Source: CAXBGS01 sp963975425 (lineage in GTDB: Bacteria; Planctomycetota; Planctomycetia; Pirellulales; Pirellulaceae). Taken from it: a DNA stretch of 64,000 nt. The stretch spans positions 124,001 to 188,000 of the forward strand of contig CAXBGS010000003.1 in NCBI GenBank assembly GCA_963975425.1, written 5' to 3'. Positions 56,701 through 61,532 of this stretch are shown in pieces. Each line of letters opens with the position of its first letter. Position 1 is the first letter of the stretch. Under the pieces are notes generated by a model that saw only the letters and a list, made by a program, of their open reading frames with translations, was not told the origin of the DNA and did not search any database. The position numbers and the translations under genes are program-made.

Positions 56701-59700
56701 GCCTTCGGGAAAGCAGTCTTTGATGTTCAAGTCACAGATTTCAATCGTGATGCCAGCCCGCTAACTAGCCATACGACCACCGAACGGATCACAATTACGG
56801 TCGCAGGTACCAACGACAAACCGATTGCTCAAGACTTTGCCAAGAGCGTCCTTGAAGCGGTCGAAGCGGTTGGCGAATCAACGGCGGATCCCGCGTTCCA
56901 AATTACGTTCACTGCACAGGAACTGCTTGACATCGGTGGGCCTCGCACCTCCTTGCCTCATGAACGACATGCGACGATCAACGGCCTGTTTGACGAGAGC
57001 GAACAAGATCTGGAAGTCGTTGAATTCGTCATCCCCAATCCTGCGGGCGGGGCTGACATTATCGTCAACGACACGACCAGTGGTGTCATCACGCCCAACG
57101 GCGGCACGCTATCGTTTACGTTCGCCGGCGGAGTCTTTGTCCAAGGCGTATACGAACCGGCGACCGATTACAACGAAACAACCCCATACTTTGACGCGAC
57201 CGACGTCTTCGGTTACATCATCGCCGACTCGGGACTGGTCGAAGTTCCCGGTTCCGATTTCGTCAACGCACCAGCCGCGAGTGACCAAGTCGATCTGGGA
57301 TCGCTGCGAAGTGATCCGGCGACGATCGCGTTTAGTGTGATGCCGGCAAATGATGCGCCGGCATTTCCCGCTTCGTTTGAGTACACGCCTTTCACATTGG
57401 AAATCGAACCCCGCCCGATTCCGTTTGTTTCCATTGACATCATCCCAGGCTTTACCGATCGCATCACGCCGGGACCGCTAACGGCGTTGGACGAACTGGA
57501 TGAGACCAACCAACAAACGACGCGTATCGAGTTAGTTCCGGTCAACATCCCCGGCGGCACGCCGACCGATCCTTACGGGCCGACCAGCCTGCTGACGCAA
57601 CCCGCCACATTGTCGGCCGACGGTGTGCTGAGAATGTTCCCTCGTCCCGACGCGTTTGGCGTCGCCGTGTTTGACATCGTGGTGACCGACACGTTGCCCG
57701 ATGGCAGCCCGTTGCCGGGAAGCTTAACCACAACGGAACGGCTGACCGTGACGTTTGAAGGGACCAACGACCAGCCCGTCGCACAAGACTATACCCGCAC
57801 CATTACCGAAGCCGCCGAAGGACTGGGCGAATCGACCAGTGACCCCGCGTTCCAAATCGCGTTCACGGCAGAGGACTTGTTGGACATCGGCGGACCACGT
57901 TCGGCGGTTGCCCACCTGCGCAACGGAATCGTGCCCGACTTGTTCGATGAGAGCCAACAGGTTCTCGATGTGGTCGAGTTCTTGATCCCGAATCCCGCAG
58001 GCGGCGCTGATATCGTGGTCAATTCAACGACCAACAACGTGATCACGACGACCGGTGGCAAGTTATCGTTCACCTTTGATGTCGATGTGTTTGTCTCAGG
58101 CGTCTTCGAGCCGGCGATTGATTACAACAATACGGTGCCATACTTTGCGGCGCCGGAATCATTCCAGTACATCATCCGAGACTCGGGCCCGATCGATGTT
58201 CCTGGGACTGACTTTATCAACGCCCCTGGCCCCGCGGACAAAGTCAACCACTTTATGGTTCGATCCGAGCCAGCTGATATCACGTTTAACGTGATTCAAC
58301 GCAATGACCCACCGGTCATCCCACCCTTTGCCGAAATTCCAGTTCAGACTGAATTCGAACCGGGCGGGCAAACATCGTTCACGTTTGACCTGTTGGCCGA
58401 CGATGCCAGCCTGATCACGGCGGGTCCGTTGACGGCGTTGGATGAGATGGATCAGCAGGACATCGTGATCACGGTAGCCGCAATCAATGTTCCCGGATCG
58501 ATTCCGAATACGTTCGGCCCGAATAGCTTGTTGATGCGTCAACCGACGCTGACGGCCGATGGCATCCTGACCGTGTTCCCAACCCCTGATGCTTACGGCA
58601 TTGCGATTCTTGAAGTTCAGGTCACCGACACCCTGGCCGGCGGTGGCGCACTTGCGGACAGCTTGACCACGACACAACTGGTGACGATCACCATCAACGG
58701 TGTGAACGATCGGCCCGTCGCTTACGACCGCTCGTTCTCGCAAGTGGAGGCGGTTGAATCTCTGGGTGAATCCACCAGCGATCCTGCACACCAAATCCGG
58801 TTCACCAAAGCCGATCTGTTGCGCCGTGATTTGACAGCCGACGGCAATGATCCAGAACCGGCTTACACACACCCGCGACAAGGCGAAGTCGACGCGACCT
58901 TCGATGAGCGTGAGCAAGCGTTGAAAATCGTTTCGGTCGCCGACGGCAACGAGTTCATTCAGGCGAATGTCGATGGTGTTCGGACCATGACGACCGCGTC
59001 CGGCGGACGCATCGACTTTACGTTTGCCGGTGGTGAACTAGTCGAAGGCGTCTATACACCGGCACGTGACTTTAACCAGAACACGCCGTTCTTGACCGAC
59101 GACATCTTCACGTTCGTGGTCGAAGACTCTGGGCTGGTCACCAACCCGGGCGCCGATTTTGCCGCCGATCCAGCAATCCCAACATCGATTGATCTGGGCA
59201 CCCTGGCCAGTGAACCCGCAACGGTGACGCTGACGATTTTGCCGGTCAATGACCCGCCAATCTTTAGTGGTGCCAATGACGTCTTGGTTAGCGAAGATGC
59301 CGGGCCAAGAACGATCGCCCGTTGGGCCACTGGAATCCAAGCTGGTCCCGCCGGCGCAAACGATGAACTGCAAGACCCGCCCGCGGAATTGACGTTCGAT
59401 TTGACGTTGATTTCCGGTGATCCTTCGTTATTCGCATCGCCACCGGTCGCTGCGATCTCTGGTAGCGATGCGACACTAAGTTTCGAAACCTCTGCCGATC
59501 GAAACGGCGTGGCGGTTTACGAAGTTCAGCTGCGAGAAATCGACGGACCGAGTAATCCCGCGAACGGTGACACACCCGTCAGCGCGAAACAAACATTCAC
59601 GATCACCGTCAACCCGATCAACGACCCGCCCACCTTTACGGCAGGCGGCGTTGTCACGGTGGACGAAGACAGTGCGGCTTACAGAGCCCCTTGGGCCACC

Positions 59701-61383
59701 GACATTTCGACCGGTCCTGCGGAAGAACCCACGACCCAGACCATCGACCGTTTCGTACTGAGCTTGCCCGCGGGCACCGAAAACCTATTCGCCACCCAGC
59801 CGACAATCGACATTGATGGGACCCTATCGTTTGCACCCGCAAACAACGCTGCGGGAGACGTCATGATCGACGTCGCTGCTGTCGATTCGGAGGGACTGTC
59901 CAGCGCGACACAGACACTGACAATCCGCATTGTCGACTTTGATGACTCGCCGGTGCCATTCAATGACGAACTAGATAGCAACGAAGACGACGTCTTAGTG
60001 ATCGAATCTGCCGAAATCTTGCAAAACGATATCGACCCCGATTTGCTGACGAATCCAAACGAATCCCTATCGGTCGTCTTGCCGGCGCAGCTGACGACAT
60101 CACTAGGTTCCACCGTGACCTTTGATGAGACTACAGGAAAAATCACGTACGATCCGACGACCTCGCAATCACTTCAGGAACTCGCCCCCGGCGAATCACT
60201 TGTTGACCGATTTATATACGGCGTGACGGATGCGGACGAGGAAGACCCGCTCCCAACGGCCGAAGTGATCCTAACCATTGCCGGACGCAATGACGCTCCT
60301 GTTCCAGGCGACGACGTGCTAAGCGTTAGCCCCGATGCGACAACGATCTTGAGCCCATTGGTTAACGACACGGACATCGATGGCACGATCGATCCCGCGT
60401 CGATCATCATCACCGAACAGCCGACACAAGGCTCGCTATCGATCGAAACGAACGGCACTTTGTTGTATACGCCTGGCGTTGGATTCTCGGGACTCGACTC
60501 GTTCCGTTACACCGTCGGCGACAATCTTGGACAACAAAGTCAACAAGCAACAATCAATGTCTCGGCTTCGGGTGCTCCGGATACCGGTGATGATCTCAGC
60601 GGAACATTCACCGGTGGCCCGGTCGACATCGATGTCTTGAGCAACGACACAACCAATGCCGGTACATTGGACCCGTCGACCATCGTGATCACGACGCCGC
60701 CAACCAACGGAACGGCGGTCCCGCAAGCTGACGGAACCATCCGTTACACGCCCAACGGCGGATTCACGGGAGAAGACACCTTTGTTTATACGGTTGCCGA
60801 CACATCCGGACGCATCAGCAACGGGGCGACGGTCAGCGTCAACGTCGTGCAGAGCAACCTGCAAAACCCTCGCAATTTCATGGACGTCAACGCCAGCGGG
60901 ACCGTCACGTCTCTGGACGCGCTGTTGATCGTCAATCGGCTAAGTCGGGCCGGCAATGTATCCAACATTCCAGTTCAATCACCCGATCGCGGACCGAATT
61001 ACTACGACGTCAGTGGGGACTTGAACATCAGTGCCGGTGACGCACTGCGTGTGATCAACTACCTCAGTCGACAGGGGCCTGGCGGTGAGAGCGAATCGAT
61101 CGTCGATGCGTCTTCAATCGCCTCGGCACCCATTGCCTCAGCATCAGTTGCCTCCGCATCAGTTGCCGCAGCACTGGAGGAATCGGAAACGGCCGAACGC
61201 ACCGATGACGGGGGCCAGCCTGGTGCCGCTGCATTCGCCGATGCCGCCGACAAGGTGATCGCGACGTCTCGACTGGATTCCACGCCGTTGGAATTGATCG
61301 ACTTGATCGCTCAGGAACAAGGCGATGAAGATGACGACGATCGAATCGATGCCATCGATGCCGCGATCCAGTCGTTGGTATAG
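38773..61383 (+). CDS. Giant multidomain surface protein GP3 with intact N-terminal metzincin protease domain
   Basis: Protein of 7536 residues, the largest of the three paralogues. LEPR-XLL variant LERRELLAA at 30-38. Matrixin-type domain about 91-306 with HEAGHGIGLGH at 257-267 and a following LME as Met-turn. PPC-like 310-448; Ig-like 463-640; second, zinc-less metzincin-like domain about 780-1006; PPC-like 1000-1130; two beta-helix blocks with an Fn3-like linker, the second with about 285 inserted residues; PPC-like repeats; possible beta-propeller 2693-3150; jelly roll 3233-3650 split by 255 residues; DG modules; third beta-helix; Ig-like; GD[FY]-R repeats; GEVED 5135-5400; long Ig/cadherin-like array including 3.5 copies of a 315-residue unit; dockerin loops at 7371 and 7412, both with non-consensus loop residues; Ala/Ser linker; tail ending IDAAIQSLV. 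I noticed no cysteine in the parts I scanned. Likely an exported protein that could cleave itself, its paralogues or environmental protein; the target is unknown. Confidence 0.86.
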   Translation: MTPSRNRRQRLARKQATQQKKQRHLHHETLERRELLAAEIQSFDAELFNEPHAHPVFAPGTKPEVVDFWEDQHGPLEEDLNSLTSPINLGGTRWTNPTGGPSANQGDGAVVTWSIVPDGTPVAGSATGPSDLVAFMDGIYGGGGATIADRPWFPLFEDIYDNWSTLTGLEFVYEPSDDGAAQGGTNRGVTGVRGDVRVAGAFIDGNSNVLAYNFFPNAGGNAGADGDMVIDTGDNFYLNNADGPTGENRGLINVLGHEAGHGIGLGHVIPTDGTKLMEPFINLGFLGPQHDDILAAQTLYGDRFSDNDTQGTAVHIGSLDIANIQLENVSIDDNNDVDWYSFDASGGSLLRVDLSPDGFAYQNGPQGGNPSAFDSSILSDLRFDVFGPDGALVAREDRTGVGESEQLPDVQLTQTGTYTIGVYGDSSLPPANGTNTQTQLYNLDIASLPGDLKIAFPRTNSAPDPTRPSLIGVGPHDGLLLELDIDDQPTALTQSPNELTLSFDGRFRLDANSLSDIENLYVQYTEHRTTNAFGFEVGDFPTPNLSDPQSDPSLLNIGHREFNDSFNQVTLRFAESLRDGFYRVVITDGVVGDDNTTSVVESRPFLPSVADATEQEVHFQLELGASVVSVVPQPLDVNQDKDAGTVEILENRNAIDVYFDDADLFDNGSTIHTLNYYQLIDTKGTVEYDDDVNLGSPISVVTPAQRGEGTEGAELLPSQRWVRLVFGSELDVLAGASTTETLRLRIGDSIDPTTVILKTDDTGNEDLGVIGDRFSLKVEGQSISGEYLDVDYPGSGDAAGHRDIAIEDHLLFGADASPGISTVYYSFSKGVPYGASSTSVIPNLNNQMTEDMEQRFREVFGILGATFGIDFVETPDNRLPTADPSSPFATSLRVVVGDMFPTAIAPGDAAATNAIGDGNLANYLHIHPVTGEDVNLLVFDGNENFYEGFGDSPDPNRPSIFNAALGEIMRVLGLNDPSDLPRGSYLGFTPTIAASGGIEWVFPGNSDVVHGQHLYKPESLDVDLYEFELSVAGNLNAEIVANRLADASTLDARMALFQQVSDAFGDSRWELVAVNDDYFGRDPFIELTLSSGIYALGIAAEGNSFDPNSSGHGSGGTSEGEYDLRLDFIPTADQINNLAMMDADGSIFDGDRDGHEGGNYNFWFNVAPERVSGASPSAAADEVIFVHKGFTGTSTGGPNAPYNNLGVAIGRASAGDIIRVLGDKGFDDDIVTPIDSDAYLVGRSGATLPDGANVEIPAGVTLMIDGGAVFKMSDSRIVVGSDEASERLGSAIQVLGTPGNQVYFTSYQDDVNGIGTQSNPTNQVLAPGDWGGIEIRGDVDRASGRVDLEREGVFINYINHAYLNYGGGSVSGRTIAPIDVSSQRPEISFNTILNSGSAAISADPNAFEFTTFTENRYQQFGEFVPDYDRVGPDFYRNQLERNAQNGVFISIETLPGGRLEQLQVSARLDDDDIVHILSENLLLDGSPGGPFTEFDPVGPSQGTRPAVSSLTVSTIESGNLTDGTYTYTYTFVDAFGNESLPSQPKTYVLGGTTDGSGSLRINNLPRAGGDFVGRRIYRQDVGSPDFVLLAEIDGVANSFTDHGNHTFRTGATIPANDPLFSDGASFRRGLRDAGLVIDPGLVIKSGGARIELGMGTTLLAEGNQGDEIIFTSLADDRYGRGGTFDTNNNVSVPGSDTDGEIGDWGGIYAGRLSRLSLDHGVIANAGGVVGLVGTTGAFNAVEIHEAEARIANTLFERIASGQGGATNEVREGRGPNDEAIIYVVGAQPILVGNTFDGDDDADNVNPASGATSDGVVAISINADSLNAEFVSDIGRQTGIVDIFPGTIGNQGPLVRGNQMERVFLNAMHIREQTLTTESVWDDTDIVHLVAGEINIPNFHTAGGLRLQSSNDESLVVKLFGDDAGFTAGGLPLDINDRIGGRLHVIGTPGFPVILTSVNDPSVGAGFDPKGLPQRATNNVASAGDGLPIGPEVDNGTTIDNDTAVTTTGFFEVTPRGGGDIASSRVTIDGNTGQIVGADFIFDFNNFIDVGGNGNGINLQTSTITTPPTLIGDDHVISEGTITGNGGAVVRWRAETTIEDGETVVFNRIFLDSDAPLGDLRFINYLDQDVTVSSDILYPAGTPGQDDFRAFTLGNAARAGFSQGGIYQPAPGQLENATYAGWAADAYPQLLNVIGAAGTTYTVAGNIDTTDLPVINDPDLGTIYGPRDVTTAFAWDVDPLATSATITSFLELIPRNPNASAGEWKGITLNEYSHDRNVETIIELETDISGFGDTNDDPALNAQDIGRLATGEKSSDENFRLGFTINGAIAVPGDVDVYEFEGTAGTQVWIDIDRTEFGLDSVVELVDIDGNIIALSDNSRAENADVDNLPAYMGAGLPMQSDPLALRNVDGSYQDAYSINDRDAGFRVVLPGTEGNKRPYFIRVRSAQNSIADLMDDSRIDRGKTQGSYQLQLRLREQDEFAGSTIRHADIRFATTGIELVGLPAHSPLGGSVHHAGGNNVIDAGNVGQSDRGLISAAGSVNGNQNGFNFSVSTPAVVTDPNALSPTVEEVPGAIDNTFDRVSVSIDVDYADANTTAYLFNGDHLIAIGTDSNILDDRTIPITPIDETDLSRGSDSVSDPFIGPIELRTSGDYSVYVSSNNQIANVLNQYTNAGSANTGIRLEPIDGYNRIVDERFSANGAADVQAQSGNPSDLTALQPVFGTGDATIHKWHLGDIPLLAVTGNALNVFNAFTGRQDSRLVPDINTNLNAVSNPIRDIVAFAGNPDGQMFGIVENPNGNNVFSDATDVRFISADASIATSANQIQTNTFEAAISAATPPVITAVASPNASAAEGLSFKAVTYWNNPNTVARDTGNLRRLYAVADRNDFNGVTVSAFTGQQGNTVGITGAVPNVPVQQRTNMIFMLDPDTGSVINRYNGQNRNGIPAQFAAASPNNYFANDRNGGTTGALNGQTGVPEYVPFSGTDVVGQVVVPTIGSVTSVASNETSVFAFTDLGEIFRYDVIDSGNAFGDLVPNDLADPATPGAETGRILDVDGNLLTFAAVTSGPINHELIDDGDDDTITRYFFGVKAGTDELYAFNLDDIESGDATAVRVFRNAAGQTSLQNFDSSDVAGLYFSPLDQNLWHLSDTTATEPGHGVPPFNGDLTNPYVNNNEASRPNRNGGGSLFFGFDPLDDDFNHLSENRIYPQPSNGNQFVPGTQPFGFDNGTAFPGGAYGTIESKSIDLSSIAADDLPFLYFNYKLGSEDAEIDGPNNNPNEFMRDSLRVLVSGDDNQWKLVATNNAGHVQNGNTNTPDYQEFNSLYSGGYFDSVNQVYVQELFDDGNNYRQARIDLAPFAGNKNVNIRFEYSSAGELRPDQSELHGVPGKLIEDGYTFEIEGRTFEFDLGLVLDLPSGENLSDGDRLQYTSGGVTRTLFEFTSGVPSASQVNFSDNDSATDITNKVLAYLNTTLNPLIGDLSATSDPEAPSRISMPNVNKDVTYSTVGLPPEFLVSTPGLSVPSNFPVNIARSDTASMVRDAMVESLINSTLVDPAVVGTPDASVAFPTIGDAGIRIYSGINQAGDTLAVINGQDYGGAHPGSPFGLYNDEDGDSFADPANVQITENNAASSVHIDDIVIGLAERGEMVIGAPADNTFINNPANQVLPENNQTFNTYRRALSGVGPGTGIVTQTDYQLEIRTSREYADNAPSGLLARPIDSYYSPNQRLAEGVSIFVAHAGAGITDADYFTLSNGVETIEFEYNDVGNDGLGGDGILDPSRIAIDYRPIDTRGEIAARIIEAINRPGVQSILGIRATTSGGLLVDTSDSVIALHGRASADVFGRVDFDPVNNASNEFDIRIADMQKLIDLSPNSDPIVFHLVDDDLGLRRTFQFVKNPGGDYPNAFANTSRININNVTDSSIVAARLLDALNAQGFAVAANQPSSGNSVRIVLKNPLGFVSGSDAIQAGYLDHLVGIVNGGDDVKGEDLSDANRFIDQGQIIIQATSVFASSNYGIDARATTDANGLPLPGPVRNLPVDNTANLLPGVVLQNNLLVGNQQGGIRIAGGGPNDNVSAPFARVVNNTVFGAEQPNGIGIRIENGAAPTLMNNAIANTNNAISRSGNTDPNQIVVLGTLFQDNNTNLPAGLVDPFQFVVTTPGGTSQFRDTMFGGGGTPYEVNFYPNEVIDSLLIDSSMKSREERSELDNVKTAVGIAPSPIIAPDTDLVGRKRLNDPLVNPNIGGQGSSVFQDRGALDSSDDEGPIARLLRPLDNDSADLDNELLVTTVFRGDDINNPSDVSELSDSLLTHFAIQLIEPTGIGPDINTISSDQVIVTENGRLLSEGAEYTFGYSISSRQIRLTPTAGLWKPDAVYEITLLNEDHLRVDTNSPTNSLDTGTGFDIADGDQLEVVGDVPVTFEYDSGYVLQLGQPLVIEVNSGIGNTGVRFGDTVTLEYDVDQDRLTDNSRTVVLEFVAPGDSANAGNIPVPVALGFTPDQVSDALLAALQGDISGGGQTIRDYLVINPFRIPGGIQLNAFLRQTVSVENTNGSITSIGNTFSVTDGHRFSYTTAGGIDGLTQQFRIDVINDIGTAETQVTEDRLLDNDSIVSVADASGFAAGDFIRVASEIMLISSVAGNDLTVARAQLGSKAALAYAGAEVVLLQPSGITSVAATADATSATIEVHDAVALGVSPGDYVRVGTEIVRVDVVTGDQLTVTRGQLGTDGVVHAANTVVALVRSQRTTTLDEMRIGPSGQPEPATLLPNDTVIEVIKLDTFDPINGDLLRIGDEVLTIIDIVDNGTTLSITVDRGAFDTPVVEVPVGSEVTVIDSNIAPIYLFATDTLDDRDVEPNGVRIGVASKIARTLREFGDADSDTDLRLPHAQGIDNGRVYLGGQVGDVVNLRSGMDDGLGAAIIAEPGVTGGLSLVIPDAIDIPGLDGEQLTITDSSVTPAVTTTFEFSLDANVPLGVELVRINNVASPSELVAQLAQAIANANIGLSPTADPNDANVLRLNESFQISIDTMSTGFGTVGVTGGAVPIPFIPDVSFPAEAVAAGLLDAITHQPALGLTGFAVGGGRFYLKSDGSTNLSADQIVLTPLGRLDIGQEAIVGIKDLAGNNLQPNRPVDQTKFTILLGEQELDYGDADSIRSPGRAPQTRSEVIAAGIQNDAARHVILTGIGFESDPKLGRVVDGEVNGVPSVGADSDDDSATGTISVSVDENATRVTVAGIAGFAGRENDFVQIDDEYLKIVAIDGNELVVLRGQAGTVNVSHSAGTTVELVDDEEGVTLDSLRAVFNASLNGEQTALIDLEVSDYGVIDAWVDWNRDGDFSDSFERQLSRVSVWPGMTSLPIRVPTQSDIGFDVTGPAFGTDAILRVRVSQNGGLRADQIAVGGEIEDHLIHLIRGTEPDVDTDLPNNGNPTFVWDEDANGGLFDSSTGSTFNPANPNHGVIPPGATDADGDAIFALEVVNPHTGRVSIVADGGTLVGLQDSLGRTAGNLTMTTDGNFTFDTVADYNTQTLKGPDQIVGTADDGPTPELTFLYRIVDATGVPSTEFGTVTLVVNPVNDVPTIDDPSDFVPPADFVGANALNEDDPTQTVNLSGITTGAGETQQLRVYSTSDNTLLIPDPSVIYDGIETTGTLSFTPEKDIYGDAVITIFVEDGGIDGDLSTTTDNDTTSVSFTVTVNPVNDAPIAHDRAFQGTEAHEAGGDDPNTEPFVIPFTKADLLNGNASDGETPVQPGPTVAISPYDEGNQVTPLDASSPMQVVRFEFPVTSGLAAIDVLTDETNLIAGSGYAVRTTSTGTLRFNFSGGQFVDGLYTPFPEYNRQIEFPAVAETFSYVILDDGVSILPGPGGTPSTIVEPKRSAPAEISLTIVETNDAPVFPPSFDHNPAIVEIEPGDTPEVVVDIIPEASELITPGPLTPPLTSLDELAQQDVTIEFIPVNIPGGTVAVPYGPDSLMAQAPVLLADGTLMIYPTPDAFGKAVFDVQVTDFNRDASPLTSHTTTERITITVAGTNDKPIAQDFAKSVLEAVEAVGESTADPAFQITFTAQELLDIGGPRTSLPHERHATINGLFDESEQDLEVVEFVIPNPAGGADIIVNDTTSGVITPNGGTLSFTFAGGVFVQGVYEPATDYNETTPYFDATDVFGYIIADSGLVEVPGSDFVNAPAASDQVDLGSLRSDPATIAFSVMPANDAPAFPASFEYTPFTLEIEPRPIPFVSIDIIPGFTDRITPGPLTALDELDETNQQTTRIELVPVNIPGGTPTDPYGPTSLLTQPATLSADGVLRMFPRPDAFGVAVFDIVVTDTLPDGSPLPGSLTTTERLTVTFEGTNDQPVAQDYTRTITEAAEGLGESTSDPAFQIAFTAEDLLDIGGPRSAVAHLRNGIVPDLFDESQQVLDVVEFLIPNPAGGADIVVNSTTNNVITTTGGKLSFTFDVDVFVSGVFEPAIDYNNTVPYFAAPESFQYIIRDSGPIDVPGTDFINAPGPADKVNHFMVRSEPADITFNVIQRNDPPVIPPFAEIPVQTEFEPGGQTSFTFDLLADDASLITAGPLTALDEMDQQDIVITVAAINVPGSIPNTFGPNSLLMRQPTLTADGILTVFPTPDAYGIAILEVQVTDTLAGGGALADSLTTTQLVTITINGVNDRPVAYDRSFSQVEAVESLGESTSDPAHQIRFTKADLLRRDLTADGNDPEPAYTHPRQGEVDATFDEREQALKIVSVADGNEFIQANVDGVRTMTTASGGRIDFTFAGGELVEGVYTPARDFNQNTPFLTDDIFTFVVEDSGLVTNPGADFAADPAIPTSIDLGTLASEPATVTLTILPVNDPPIFSGANDVLVSEDAGPRTIARWATGIQAGPAGANDELQDPPAELTFDLTLISGDPSLFASPPVAAISGSDATLSFETSADRNGVAVYEVQLREIDGPSNPANGDTPVSAKQTFTITVNPINDPPTFTAGGVVTVDEDSAAYRAPWATDISTGPAEEPTTQTIDRFVLSLPAGTENLFATQPTIDIDGTLSFAPANNAAGDVMIDVAAVDSEGLSSATQTLTIRIVDFDDSPVPFNDELDSNEDDVLVIESAEILQNDIDPDLLTNPNESLSVVLPAQLTTSLGSTVTFDETTGKITYDPTTSQSLQELAPGESLVDRFIYGVTDADEEDPLPTAEVILTIAGRNDAPVPGDDVLSVSPDATTILSPLVNDTDIDGTIDPASIIITEQPTQGSLSIETNGTLLYTPGVGFSGLDSFRYTVGDNLGQQSQQATINVSASGAPDTGDDLSGTFTGGPVDIDVLSNDTTNAGTLDPSTIVITTPPTNGTAVPQADGTIRYTPNGGFTGEDTFVYTVADTSGRISNGATVSVNVVQSNLQNPRNFMDVNASGTVTSLDALLIVNRLSRAGNVSNIPVQSPDRGPNYYDVSGDLNISAGDALRVINYLSRQGPGGESESIVDASSIASAPIASASVASASVAAALEESETAERTDDGGQPGAAAFADAADKVIATSRLDSTPLELIDLIAQEQGDEDDDDRIDAIDAAIQSLV
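39043..39690 (+). other. Intact M10-like metzincin domain (GP3)
   Basis: HEAGHGIGLGH at residues 257-267 supplies the three zinc His and catalytic Glu of HExxHxxGxxH, followed by GTKLMEP (Met-turn) and AQTLYG, a typical M10 ending. The W...LTGLEFV segment upstream is the usual N-subdomain. It is the only giant-protein copy in the window that keeps the active site. Confidence 0.85.
41236..41760 (+). other. Metzincin-like domain without zinc ligands (GP3, second copy)
   Basis: Residues about 822-996 of GP3. GEIMRVLGLND (966-976) takes the zinc-helix position; the three His become G, R and D, while the Glu and the Gly at position 8 remain. LLVFDGNENFYEGFG precedes it, as in GP2. Confidence 0.55.
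52540..53250 (+). repeat. Three tandem GD[FY]-R / TV-RG-LGT repeats in GP3
   Basis: Units of about 70-90 residues start near 52540, 52756 and 52981. Each reads GD[FYL][IVL]R[VI]-x-[ST/D]E followed by a [DN]-x-L[TS][VI][TA]R-x-x-[LF] strand; a fourth, isolated copy is at 54382-54600. The pattern resembles small beta modules in phage and other structural proteins, by memory only. Not seen in GP1 or GP2. Confidence 0.6.
55825..59250 (+). repeat. About 3.5 tandem copies of a 315-residue Ig-like unit in GP3
   Basis: Units start at the Asn-Asp pairs at 55825, 56812, 57766 and 58705, with spacings of 987, 954 and 939 bp; the last unit ends after 543 bp. Each full unit has half A (ND-x-P-x-A...EA-E-x-x-GES, a DEREQ/DESEQ motif, then S/D-GG-x-[LI]-x-F-F) and half B (ND-P-x-FP, a GPLTALDE motif, then PTPDAFG). 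The final copy has only half A. Units 2 and 3 are closest. Confidence 0.75.
61120..61164 (+). repeat. 15-bp minisatellite, three copies (ASA linker)
   Basis: Three 15-bp units at 61120, 61135 and 61150 encode ASAPI-ASASV-ASASV in the linker after the GP3 dockerin. Same unit length and same protein position as the GP2 minisatellite, but unrelated sequence. Confidence 0.75.
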
Positions 61384-61476
61384 AAAGAGTCACAAATTCA
61401 AACCACGAAGCAAAATGCATTGCCGCTGGCTAGGAGAGCGCCGCAAGGTTTTCTCCGTCACCGGCCACATGCACCC

Positions 61477-61507
61477 GTTCCGCAACGGAAACGGTTCTTG
61501 CCGTTCA
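61477..61507. terminator. Small overlapping hairpins between convergent genes
   Basis: Alternating CCGTT and AACGG blocks (61477-61490 and 61492-61507) can form mutually exclusive 5-bp hairpins. They lie between the giant gene 3 stop and the 3' end of the minus-strand gene. Weak stems and no T-run; the gap of 149 nt holds nothing else I can see. Confidence 0.25.
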
Positions 61508-61532
61508 TGGTCGACACGGGCGTCGTGACGAA

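Noticed and set aside
55825..59250. Assembly artefact as the explanation for the 315-residue repeats
   Set aside because: Units differ throughout in sequence and length and keep the frame, so they are not a simple duplicated read segment.
2599..61383. Non-ribosomal peptide or polyketide synthase as the explanation for the giant genes
   Set aside because: No condensation, adenylation, ketosynthase or carrier-protein motifs; the sequence is all-beta, Asp/Gly/Thr-rich with adhesin-type domains.
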